Positions 17,370-27,368 of a DNA stretch of 64,000 bases are shown piece by piece. Under the pieces are notes generated by a model. It worked only from the letters and a program-made list of their open reading frames with translations. It searched no databases and was not told the DNA's origin. Location of the stretch: positions 3,410,001-3,474,000 of the forward strand of contig NZ_CP041188.1 of NCBI RefSeq assembly GCF_006517235.1, read 5' to 3'. Source of the DNA: Pseudarthrobacter sp. NIBRBAC000502772. Lineage in GTDB: Bacteria; Actinomycetota; Actinomycetes; Actinomycetales; Micrococcaceae. A program made the position numbers and the translations under genes. Numbering within the stretch: the first letter of the stretch is position 1; each line of letters starts with the position of its first letter.

Positions 17370-18959
17370 TTAGTCCTCGAGGTCCACTTCGCGGACCATT
17401 TCGGCGCCGATGCCTGCCTTGATGGCGTCAAGCACCTGCTGGGGAACGGAACTGTCGATGGTCAGCAGTGCCAGAACCTGGCCGCCTTCCGCCTGCCGTG
17501 CCACCTGCATGCCGGCAATGTTGATGTTGTTCATGCCCAGGATGTGTCCGATGGTTCCGATCACACCCGGCCGGTCGGCGTAGGCCACCACTACAAGGTG
17601 CTCGCTGATAGGGATCTCAACGTCGTAGCCGTTGACGCCGACGAGCTTCTGGATCTGCTTCGGACCCGTGAGCGTACCTGCCACGGAGATCTGGCTGCCG
17701 TCGCTCAAAGCACCCCGGATGGTGAGGACGTTGCGGTAGTCCTCCGCTTCCGCCGTCGTGATGAGGCGGACGTTGATGCCGCGCTGTTCGGCGATGACCG
17801 GGGCGTTGACGTACGAAACCTGCTCGGTCACCACATCGGCAAAGATGCCCTTGAGCGCGGCAAGTTCCAGGACCTTGACGTCCAGCGCCGCGATCTCGCC
17901 GGCCACCTCGACGTCGATCTGCGTCAGGGAGGCGTGGGTCAGCGCGGTGAAGATCCGGCCCAGCTTTTCGATCAGCGGGATGCCCGGACGGACATCGGAG
18001 GCGATCACGCCGCCGGCCACGTTCACGGCATCCGGTACGAGTTCGCCGGCCAGCGCCAAACGCACGGACTTGGCAACCGAGACGCCTGCCTTCTCCTGGG
18101 CTTCATCGGTGGATGCGCCCAGGTGCGGGGTGACCACCACGTTGTCCAGGGCGAAGAAGGGAAGGTCCGTGCTGGGTTCCTTGACGAAGACGTCCACGGC
18201 CGCGCCGGCGATCTGGCGGTCCTGCAGGGCTGCGTAGAGCGCCTCTTCGTCCACGAGGCCGCCACGGGCCACGTTGACCACGTAGGCGGTGGACTTCATC
18301 TTGGTGAACGCGTCGGCGCCGAGCATGCCGACAGTTTCCGGCGTCTTGGGCATGTGGATTGTGACGAAGTCCGACTGGCTCAGCAGTTCATCGAGGGTGA
18401 CGAGCTTAACGCCGAGCTGCGCGGCGCGGGCCGAGGTGATGTACGGATCGTAGGCGAGGATTTCGGTGTCGAAGCCCTGGAGGCGTGCGGCAACGAGGGC
18501 GCCGATGCGGCCGAGGCCGATGATGCCGATCTTCTTCTCGAAGAGTTCGATGCCGGTGTACTTGGAGCGCTTCCATTCACCGTTTTTCAGCGCGGAGCTG
18601 GCCTGCGGGATGTGGCGTGCGAGGCTCAGGATGTGGCCCACGGTCAGTTCCGCTGCCGAGATGATGTTCGACGTCGGGGCGTTGACCACCATCACGCCGG
18701 CCTGTGTGGCGGCTTTAATGTCAACGTTGTCCAGGCCAACGCCGGCGCGGGCGATGACCTTGAGGTTCTTCGCGGCGGCAATGGCTTCGGCGTCCAGGTG
18801 GGTGGCGGAGCGGACCAGGATGGCGTCCACGTCCGCGATGGCGGCGAGCAGCTGGGACCGGTCGGAGCCGTCAGTCTGGCGGATCTCGAAGTCCGGGCCG
18901 AGGGCCTCGATGGTGGCGGGCGAAAGTTCTTCGGCGAGCAGTACTACGGGTTTTGACAC
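17370..18959 (-). CDS. serA: D-3-phosphoglycerate dehydrogenase
   Basis: 529 residues, the long actinobacterial form. It oxidises 3-phosphoglycerate with NAD, the first step of serine synthesis. The N-terminal catalytic and NAD domain shows GLGRIGALVAARLQGF (NAD loop), NVARGGLVDEEAL (Arg), and HLGAST (active-site His). After that come an intervening ASB-type domain and a C-terminal ACT domain (VVVAYADRPGVIGTIGHIL), through which serine inhibits the family. The start is a GTG at 18957-18959 with AGAGGATC upstream. Neighbouring ilv genes place it in an amino-acid block. Confidence 0.96.
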   Translation of the reverse strand: MSKPVVLLAEELSPATIEALGPDFEIRQTDGSDRSQLLAAIADVDAILVRSATHLDAEAIAAAKNLKVIARAGVGLDNVDIKAATQAGVMVVNAPTSNIISAAELTVGHILSLARHIPQASSALKNGEWKRSKYTGIELFEKKIGIIGLGRIGALVAARLQGFDTEILAYDPYITSARAAQLGVKLVTLDELLSQSDFVTIHMPKTPETVGMLGADAFTKMKSTAYVVNVARGGLVDEEALYAALQDRQIAGAAVDVFVKEPSTDLPFFALDNVVVTPHLGASTDEAQEKAGVSVAKSVRLALAGELVPDAVNVAGGVIASDVRPGIPLIEKLGRIFTALTHASLTQIDVEVAGEIAALDVKVLELAALKGIFADVVTEQVSYVNAPVIAEQRGINVRLITTAEAEDYRNVLTIRGALSDGSQISVAGTLTGPKQIQKLVGVNGYDVEIPISEHLVVVAYADRPGVIGTIGHILGMNNINIAGMQVARQAEGGQVLALLTIDSSVPQQVLDAIKAGIGAEMVREVDLED

Positions 18960-19013
18960 GAGTGATCCTCTGCGTTGCAGTCCTTGGGATGGAACAAGTC
19001 TAGGCGGACGGAA

Positions 19014-19047
19014 AGGCCGGGCTCACATTGTTAAGTGAACCCGGCCT
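19014..19047 (-). terminator. Probable terminator after ilvC
   Basis: AGGCCGGGCTCAC and GTGAACCCGGCCT form a 13-pair stem with one mismatch and an 8-base AT-rich loop, between the ilvC stop and the serA start. The T run on the minus strand is short. Confidence 0.6.
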
Positions 19048-19083
19048 CATGATGGCACCCCGAGGGGCACCGGCACAGCAGAC

Positions 19084-20145
<1,062 letters not shown>

Positions 20146-20209
20146 TTAGTCTGGGGTGTTGCGGTACTGCACGGGCATTGCGCCGCAGGTGGGGCCGGGC
20201 CCCGCCTTA

Positions 20210-20722
20210 CTAAGCGCTGCGCAAAGCCCTGTCACTCATGGAGCGGGATCCCCGTCCAACGGCCAGGGTGCCGGACTGCACAATTTCGCGGATGCCGAAG
20301 GGCTCAAGCACTGAGAGCAGCGCCGTGAGCTTTTCGGGGTGGCCTGTTGCTTCAATGACCACGGAGTCTGTGGAGACGTCAACCACTGAAGCACGGAACA
20401 GGTCTGCAGCCTGGGTCACCTGCAGACGAGTCGCGGCATCCGCACGTACCTTGACCAGGATGTGGTCTCGCTGTACGGAAGATTCGGAGGTCAGCTCAAC
20501 AATCTTGATCACGTTGACCAGCTTGTTGAGCTGCTTGGTGACCTGTTCAATGAGGTCACCGTCGGCGTCGACGACGACGGTCATCCGGGACATGCCCGGA
20601 ACTTCAGTCGGGCCCACGGCCAGGGAGTTGATGTTAAAGGCGCGTCGGGCGAACAGGCTCGCGACGCGGGTCAGCACACCGGGCTTGTCTTCAACCAGAA
20701 CGGACAATGTGTGGCGGGTCAT
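20210..20722 (-). CDS. ilvN: Acetolactate synthase small (regulatory) subunit
   Basis: 170 residues from the ATG at 20720-20722 (MTRHTLSVLV), two bases after the ilvB stop. The N-terminal ACT domain (HTLSVLVEDKPGVLTRVASL) binds valine for feedback inhibition in this family. The C-terminal part (FRASVVDVSTDSVVIEATG, FGIREIVQSGTLAVGRGS) is the domain that activates the catalytic subunit. The close spacing to ilvB supports balanced production of the two subunits. Confidence 0.96.
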   Translation of the reverse strand: MTRHTLSVLVEDKPGVLTRVASLFARRAFNINSLAVGPTEVPGMSRMTVVVDADGDLIEQVTKQLNKLVNVIKIVELTSESSVQRDHILVKVRADAATRLQVTQAADLFRASVVDVSTDSVVIEATGHPEKLTALLSVLEPFGIREIVQSGTLAVGRGSRSMSDRALRSA

Positions 20723-20724
20723 GT

Positions 20725-22632
<1,908 letters not shown>

Positions 22633-22678
22633 CGGACTCTTCCTTGTGGATCATCTGTGTACTCGGAAATGCGGAAAT

Positions 22679-22715
22679 AAAAAAACCCCTCAGCCTTGCG
22701 GCTTTTCGAGGGGTT
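22679..22715 (-). terminator. ilvB attenuator terminator
   Basis: On the minus strand, AACCCCTC pairs with GAGGGGTT around a smaller GCC/GGC hairpin, followed at once by seven T. It lies between the leader peptide stop (22743) and the ilvB start (22632). This is the position of an attenuator terminator that would form when the leader is translated freely. Confidence 0.85.
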
Positions 22716-22742
22716 GCGCGTGACGGTTCGTTACCAGTCGGG

Positions 22743-22814
22743 CTAGTGGGCCACGCGCTTGGTAAGGACGACGGCTGCATCTGCAGCGGCGCAGCTGGTA
22801 ACGAATGCGATCAT
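22743..22814 (-). CDS. ilvB operon leader peptide
   Basis: A 23-residue open frame, MIAFVTSCAAADAAVVLTKR followed by VAH. It holds four Val, one Leu and one Ile codon, plus a run of Ala, and is preceded by GAGGG. It ends just before a strong terminator ahead of ilvB. In branched-chain attenuators, ribosome stalling at Val, Leu or Ile codons when charged tRNA is scarce prevents the terminator and lets ilvBNC be read. The layout is direct from the sequence; the regulatory mechanism is inferred from known ilv leaders. Confidence 0.75.
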   Translation of the reverse strand: MIAFVTSCAAADAAVVLTKRVAH

Positions 22815-22833
22815 GCGTTCAGTTTTCCCTCTG

Positions 22834-22872
22834 TGTGAGATACATGTCAACGAGGACTGTGCGCATCTCACA
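22834..22872. promoter_or_regulatory. Inverted TGTGAGAT/ATCTCACA boxes upstream of ilvB leader
   Basis: TGTGAGAT (22834-22841) and ATCTCACA (22865-22872) form perfect 8-base inverted arms 23 bases apart, directly upstream of the leader peptide. On the minus strand a TTGACA lies between them. This could be a promoter with flanking regulator sites. No matching -10 is convincing, so confidence is low. Confidence 0.35.
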
Positions 22873-22920
22873 GTGTGGACACCATTGTCCACTGGTTGGC
22901 CACATTCCCCCAACTGGGAC

Positions 22921-22962
22921 GCAGTAACTGTCGTTATGAGCGCTCATAACGACAGTTACTGC
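22921..22962. repeat. Perfect 42-base palindrome between ilvD and ilvB leader
   Basis: Two 21-base arms (starting GCAGTAACTGTCG and ending CGACAGTTACTGC) meet without a loop. After a 5-base mismatch on each side the symmetry resumes with CAACT/AGTTG, spanning 22911-22972. No T run follows, so it is not a typical terminator. Its ends (GCAGTAAC...GTTACTGC) resemble those of the palindrome at 51932 (GCAGTTAAC...GTTAACTGC). Confidence 0.8.
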
Positions 22963-23012
22963 TACGTAGTTGGGCTCAACCAAGCGGCCGGAGGTTGAGG
23001 AACGAAACCGTG

Positions 23013-24734
23013 CTACCCGCAGTATGCGCCCGTGGAGGCGCTGTGGACCAGCTTGGCGTACTTGGCGAGCACACCCTTGGTGAACTTGGCCGGGAGGGGC
23101 TCCCAGCCGATCTTGCGGGATTCGAGCTCGGCCTCATCAACCAGCAGGTCGAAGCTGCGGGCCGCGATGTCCACGCGGATCCGGTCCCCGTCCTTGACGA
23201 AGGCGATGGGGCCGCCGTCGACAGCTTCCGGTGCCACGTGGCCGATACAGAGGCCGGTGGTTCCGCCGGAGAAGCGGCCGTCAGTGAGGAGCAGGACGTC
23301 CTTGCCCAGCCCGGCGCCCTTGATGGCGCCCGTGATGGCGAGCATCTCGCGCATGCCGGGGCCGCCCTTGGGGCCTTCGTAGCGGATGACTACAACGTCG
23401 CCAGCCTTGATCAGGCCCTCATCCAGGGCGGCCAGGGCACCCTGCTCGCGCTCGAAGACGCGGGCGGTGCCCTCGAAGACGTCGGCGTCGAAGCCGGCAC
23501 TCTTCACCACAGCACCCTCGGGCGCCATGGTGCCGTGCAGGATGGTGATGCCGCCGGTCTTGTGGATCGGGTTGTCCATGGCGCGGAGGATCTTGCCGTC
23601 CAGGTCCGGCGGGTTAATCGCGGCGAGGTTCTCGGCCACGGTCTTGCCCGTGACGGTGAGGCAGTCGCCGTGCAGCAGGCCGGCGTCGAGCAGTGCGCGC
23701 ATGATGACCGGCACGCCGCCGATCTTGTCCACATCCGTCATGACGTAGCGGCCGAACGGCTTCAGGTCACCCAGGTGCGGGATCTTGTCGCCGATGCGGT
23801 TGAAGTCCTCCAGGTTCAGCTCGACTTCAGCTTCGCGGGCGATGGCCAGGAGGTGCAGGACGGCGTTGGTGGAGCCACCGAATGCCATGGTCACGGCGAT
23901 GGCGTTTTCGAACGCCTTCTTGGTCATGATGTCCCGGGCGGTGATGCCAAGGCGGAGCAGGTTGACCACTGCCTCGCCGGACTTGCGGGCAAAATCATCA
24001 CGACGGCGGTCTGCCGAGGGCGGGGCGGCGGAGCCGGGGAGGGACATGCCCAGGGCTTCGCCGATGCAGGCCATGGTGTTGGCGGTGTACATCCCACCGC
24101 AGGCGCCTTCGCCGGGGCAGATGGCCTTTTCAATACGCGTCAGGTCTTCGAGGCTCATCTTGCCGGCGGCGCATGCCCCGACGGCTTCGAAGGCGTCAAT
24201 CAGGGTGACTTCCTTTTCGGAGCCGTCCTCAAGCTTGACCCAGCCCGGCATGATGGAGCCGGCGTACAGGAACACACTGGCCAGGTCCAGGCGGGCGGCA
24301 GCCATCAGCATGCCGGGGAGGGACTTGTCGCAGCCGGCCAGGAGGACCGAGCCGTCAATGCGCTCGGCCTGCATGACGGTTTCGACGGAGTCGGCGATGA
24401 CCTCACGGGAAACGAGGGAGAAGTGCATGCCTTCGTGGCCCATGGAGATGCCGTCGGAGACGGAGATGGTGCCGAACTGCATGGGGAAACCGCCGCCTGC
24501 GTGGACACCTTCCTTGGCGCCCTGGGCCAGCCTGTTCAGGGAGAGGTTGCAGGGAGTGATTTCATTCCAGGAACTGGCAACGCCGATCTGTGGCTTCGCG
24601 AAGTCGTCATCGCCCATGCCGACGGCGCGGAACATACCGCGCGCGGGGGCGGCATGGATCCCGTCGGTGACGACCCGGCTGCGGGGTTTGATGTCGATCT
24701 TGTTCTCGGTTGCTGTTTGGGTGTCCTCACTCAT
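23013..24734 (-). CDS. ilvD: Dihydroxy-acid dehydratase
   Basis: 573 residues. Fe-S enzyme removing water from dihydroxy acids, the third common branched-chain step. Cluster and active-site motifs are [10 protein letters not shown] and [18 protein letters not shown], with the metal-binding Lys region [18 protein letters not shown] and a Gly-rich C-terminal half ([21 protein letters not shown]). Full length for the family. It lies upstream of ilvB on the same strand but is separated by about 200 bases holding a palindrome and the attenuator, so it is probably a separate unit. Confidence 0.97.
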   Translation of the reverse strand: MSEDTQTATENKIDIKPRSRVVTDGIHAAPARGMFRAVGMGDDDFAKPQIGVASSWNEITPCNLSLNRLAQGAKEGVHAGGGFPMQFGTISVSDGISMGHEGMHFSLVSREVIADSVETVMQAERIDGSVLLAGCDKSLPGMLMAAARLDLASVFLYAGSIMPGWVKLEDGSEKEVTLIDAFEAVGACAAGKMSLEDLTRIEKAICPGEGACGGMYTANTMACIGEALGMSLPGSAAPPSADRRRDDFARKSGEAVVNLLRLGITARDIMTKKAFENAIAVTMAFGGSTNAVLHLLAIAREAEVELNLEDFNRIGDKIPHLGDLKPFGRYVMTDVDKIGGVPVIMRALLDAGLLHGDCLTVTGKTVAENLAAINPPDLDGKILRAMDNPIHKTGGITILHGTMAPEGAVVKSAGFDADVFEGTARVFEREQGALAALDEGLIKAGDVVVIRYEGPKGGPGMREMLAITGAIKGAGLGKDVLLLTDGRFSGGTTGLCIGHVAPEAVDGGPIAFVKDGDRIRVDIAARSFDLLVDEAELESRKIGWEPLPAKFTKGVLAKYAKLVHSASTGAYCG

Positions 24735-24942
24735 GGGTCAAAGTCTATGACTCGGATCGGGACGCCAACGACCCGAACAGCCCGTTTGGCCGATTTTCAG
24801 GAATATTTCGATCAAATGGTGGACTCTCGTCTCAAATTCTGAGATGGGCCCCTGCTGGCCTGCCGGAACCTAGACAGTCCCGTTGGCGCCGACGTACCGT
24901 CAGGGAACGGCAACCATGCCATCCGGACTGAAGGGCCCTGCT

Positions 24943-25938
24943 ATGGATTTTGTCTTCTGGATTATCCTCATTGTGCTGATCGTGGGCGTTGTGTGGTGGC
25001 TGCTGAACCGCAGCAGTTCCTCGAACACCGGCGACTCCACGCCGATCCGGACGGACGGCGGCCTCGCCGGCGGAAGCGCAGCCGCCTCGGCGGAAGCTGC
25101 GGGCACGGCGGGCATCCCCGGCGCTGCGGGCTTCGGCGCTTCTGAGCCGACACCCCCGACGACGGCCGACGAGGCGCCCGATCGGTCCAGCACGGCAGAA
25201 TCCCAAGAAGCCGGCGGTGGGCACAAGGACGGCGGTGAAGAAGCCGGCGTTGAAAAAGACACCAGCGTCGGGCAGCACATCATCGCCGAACCCGACGTTG
25301 CCGGTTCCGCTGTTACTGCTGGTGCCGCAGATACCGAACAGTCATCCCCCGAGTCGGCTGGCTCTGGGGAACGCGGCCGACCTGAGCAGCCGGCTGGGCA
25401 AGAGGAGCCGGCTCGCCCGGAGTCGCTAGCAGCCCAGGAACCTGGCAGCACGGAGAGTGTGAGCCGGCAGGCAGACGAAGCCGAGTGGGAAACCCAGTGG
25501 TCAGAGGCAAGTGCACCAGCCCCATCCGCCGCCAGCCACCGGCCGGCCGGCGAAGCGTCCACCGTAATTGCCGACACCCCAATGTCCGAAGCGCCACCGG
25601 CGCAGGGCACCGAATTTGTGCACCACCCGGAATACACGGAGCCCCATGCGCCCACGCTGCCCGGCGCCGAAACGGCCGCTGCGGAAGCCGAAGCCGCTGA
25701 TACACCGGAACCGACCGGGCATCTCGCCGCGGACCAGCCCTACGGCGCAGGTTCCGCGTCGCCCGGCCCGGATGGAAGCGGTCCGGCGGATTTCGAGGTC
25801 AAGGCCGACGCCGGAGCGATGGTCTATTACGAGGAGGGGCATCCGGACTATGAGCAGACGAAAGCCGACGTCTGGTTTGAGTCGGCGGCCCATGCGGAAG
25901 CTGCCGGCTTCCGCGCCCCCCGGCGGACGCGTATCTGA
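24943..25938 (+). CDS. Single-pass membrane protein with sunset domain (ArfC-like)
   Basis: 331 residues from the ATG at 24943 (MDFVFWIILIVLIVGVVWWL), which gives an immediate membrane helix. An alternative ATG at 24916 with AGGGAACGG upstream would add nine residues. About 240 residues of low-complexity Ala/Glu/Pro/Ser sequence follow. The end is a compact domain, DAGAMVYYEEGHPDYEQTKA plus DVWFESAAHAEAAGFRAPRR, which I recognise as the actinobacterial sunset domain; the combination resembles proteins named channel accessory protein ArfC. Function is not established. The linker is probably disordered. The last 47 bases overlap the next gene. Confidence 0.75.
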   Translation: MDFVFWIILIVLIVGVVWWLLNRSSSSNTGDSTPIRTDGGLAGGSAAASAEAAGTAGIPGAAGFGASEPTPPTTADEAPDRSSTAESQEAGGGHKDGGEEAGVEKDTSVGQHIIAEPDVAGSAVTAGAADTEQSSPESAGSGERGRPEQPAGQEEPARPESLAAQEPGSTESVSRQADEAEWETQWSEASAPAPSAASHRPAGEASTVIADTPMSEAPPAQGTEFVHHPEYTEPHAPTLPGAETAAAEAEAADTPEPTGHLAADQPYGAGSASPGPDGSGPADFEVKADAGAMVYYEEGHPDYEQTKADVWFESAAHAEAAGFRAPRRTRI

Positions 25939-27079
25939 CCGGACGCAGGCGCACTTTCGGGCCCTCGCGGCGGCCAAGCCCACTGCGGGCGCCTTCGCAG
26001 TGTGCCTGGCCGTGCTGCTGTCGGGCTGCACGGGGGACGCCAACGATGCCCCCACCGGCAGTATCACAGGAACCGGGACCAGCACAGGCAACGGGATCGG
26101 GACCGGCCCGGGTAACGCCACGCCACCGGAGGTTGTGGCACGGCTCGATCTCCAGCTCGACATTCCCTGGGCCGCGGTATTCCTGCCGAACGGAACCGCC
26201 GTCGTCTCCGAGCGCGACTCTGCGCTGCTGAAAGCTGTCCGTGATGGCAGGGCGACCACCATCGGCCAGGTCCCCGGCGTGGCTCCTGGCGGTGAGGGAG
26301 GCTTGCTGGGACTAGCCCTCTCGCCCGGCTTTCCGTCCGACAACTACCTTTACCTGTACTTCACCTCGGAACGGGACAACCGCATCGCCCGGCTGAAGCT
26401 GACGGAACAGCCTGACGGATCCCTGGACCTTGGCGACCTCGAGGTGGTCTTTTCCGGAATCCCGAAGGCATCAACCCACAATGGCGGCCGGATCCGCTTC
26501 GGCCCGGACGGGTTCCTGTACGTGGGCACAGGCGACTCCCAGCGCCGCGAACAGCCACAGGACCGCAACGCTCTGGGCGGGAAGATCCTGCGGCTGACTC
26601 CGGAGGGTGACCCCGCACCTGGCAACCCATTCGGCAATGCCGTGTACAGCTTGGGGCACCGAAACGTCCAAGGACTGGCGTGGGACAGCGCCGGCCGGCT
26701 CTGGTCCAGCGAGTTCGGCCCGGACGTCAACGACGAGCTCAACCTCATCGAGCCGGGAGCCAACTACGGCTGGCCCGCAGTAACCGGCGCACCGCACCGG
26801 GAGGGGTACCACGACGCGAAGGTGGTGTGGCCTTCGACGGCGGACTCCTCACCCAGCGGCCTGGAAATTGCCGGGTCGACGGCCTACCTCGGCGCCCTGC
26901 GCGGGCAACGCCTCTGGACGGTGTCCCTGTCCGGCGAGGAGGCAAACGCTCCTGTGGCCTATTTCACACGCGAATACGGCAGGATCCGGGACGTCATCCG
27001 GACTCCCGACGGCGGCTTCTGGCTGCTGACCAACAACAAAAACCCTGATTTTGTGCTGGTTCTTGCCCCTCCCGGCTGA
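25892..27079 (+). CDS. PQQ-dependent sugar dehydrogenase-like lipoprotein
   Basis: 395 residues from the ATG at 25892, inside the end of the previous gene. A long N-terminus leads to a lipobox (FAVCLAVLLSGC), so the mature protein is a membrane lipoprotein after Cys at about residue 47. The body is the six-bladed propeller of soluble glucose/sorbosone dehydrogenases: LDIPWAAVFLPNGTAVVSER, GEGGLLGLALSPGF, THNGGRIRFGPDGFLYVGTG, LGHRNVQGLAWD, GANYGWPAV. These enzymes oxidise sugars with PQQ; cofactor use here is inferred. An Asn/Thr/Gly-rich spacer (TGSITGTGTSTGNGIGTG) separates the lipid anchor from the domain. No better start codon is visible downstream. Confidence 0.85.
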   Translation: MRKLPASAPPGGRVSDRTQAHFRALAAAKPTAGAFAVCLAVLLSGCTGDANDAPTGSITGTGTSTGNGIGTGPGNATPPEVVARLDLQLDIPWAAVFLPNGTAVVSERDSALLKAVRDGRATTIGQVPGVAPGGEGGLLGLALSPGFPSDNYLYLYFTSERDNRIARLKLTEQPDGSLDLGDLEVVFSGIPKASTHNGGRIRFGPDGFLYVGTGDSQRREQPQDRNALGGKILRLTPEGDPAPGNPFGNAVYSLGHRNVQGLAWDSAGRLWSSEFGPDVNDELNLIEPGANYGWPAVTGAPHREGYHDAKVVWPSTADSSPSGLEIAGSTAYLGALRGQRLWTVSLSGEEANAPVAYFTREYGRIRDVIRTPDGGFWLLTNNKNPDFVLVLAPPG

Positions 27080-27104
27080 GTGCGGGGAGCATCGGGGCCT
27101 CGAT

Positions 27105-27133
27105 TTCACATGGGTCGGAAGTTCGTGTAGAGT
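27105..27133 (+). promoter_or_regulatory. Promoter of tRNA-Lys
   Basis: TTCACA (27105-27110) and TAGAGT (27128-27133) are separated by 17 bases, a sigma-A type spacing, about 60 bases before the mature tRNA. Confidence 0.45.
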
Positions 27134-27195
27134 TTCATGTCGTTGCGGAGATCAACCGGGAAAGAAAAAGCCCGGAAGGTCACCACATAAGAGAT

Positions 27196-27271
27196 GCACC
27201 TCTAGCTCAATTGGCAGAGCAATTGACTCTTAATCAATGGGTTCCGGGTTCAAGTCCCGGGGGGTGCACCA
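27196..27271 (+). tRNA. tRNA-Lys (anticodon CTT)
   Basis: Cloverleaf with acceptor GCACCTC/GGGGTGC, D-arm AGCTCAATTGGCAGAGC, anticodon loop CTCTTAA and T-loop GGTTCAAGTCC. The discriminator is A and CCA is encoded at 27269-27271. A terminator follows, and a gene with foreign character (27369-29057) lies just beyond, but I see no repeated 3' tRNA fragment that would mark an attachment site. Confidence 0.96.
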
Positions 27272-27274
27272 CAG

Positions 27275-27314
27275 AAACCCCGTCTTCATAGGCCACAAGC
27301 CTGAAGGCGGGGTT
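27275..27314 (+). terminator. Terminator after tRNA-Lys
   Basis: AAACCCCG and CGGGGTTT enclose a second stem (TTCATAGGC/GCCTGAA region), immediately after the tRNA CCA end. Confidence 0.75.
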
Positions 27315-27368
27315 TCGCTTTGCCCTGAAAATCGCTGTGGGGCATTTGCGGTGATCGGAACCAGGTAT

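Noticed and set aside
17352..18956. 534-codon plus-strand open frame opposite serA
   Set aside because: It is the antisense shadow of serA: His/Asp/Gly-rich with no recognisable domain, while serA is fully conserved on the other strand.
22995..24842. 615-codon plus-strand open frame opposite ilvD
   Set aside because: Antisense shadow of ilvD; composition is unlike any protein family.
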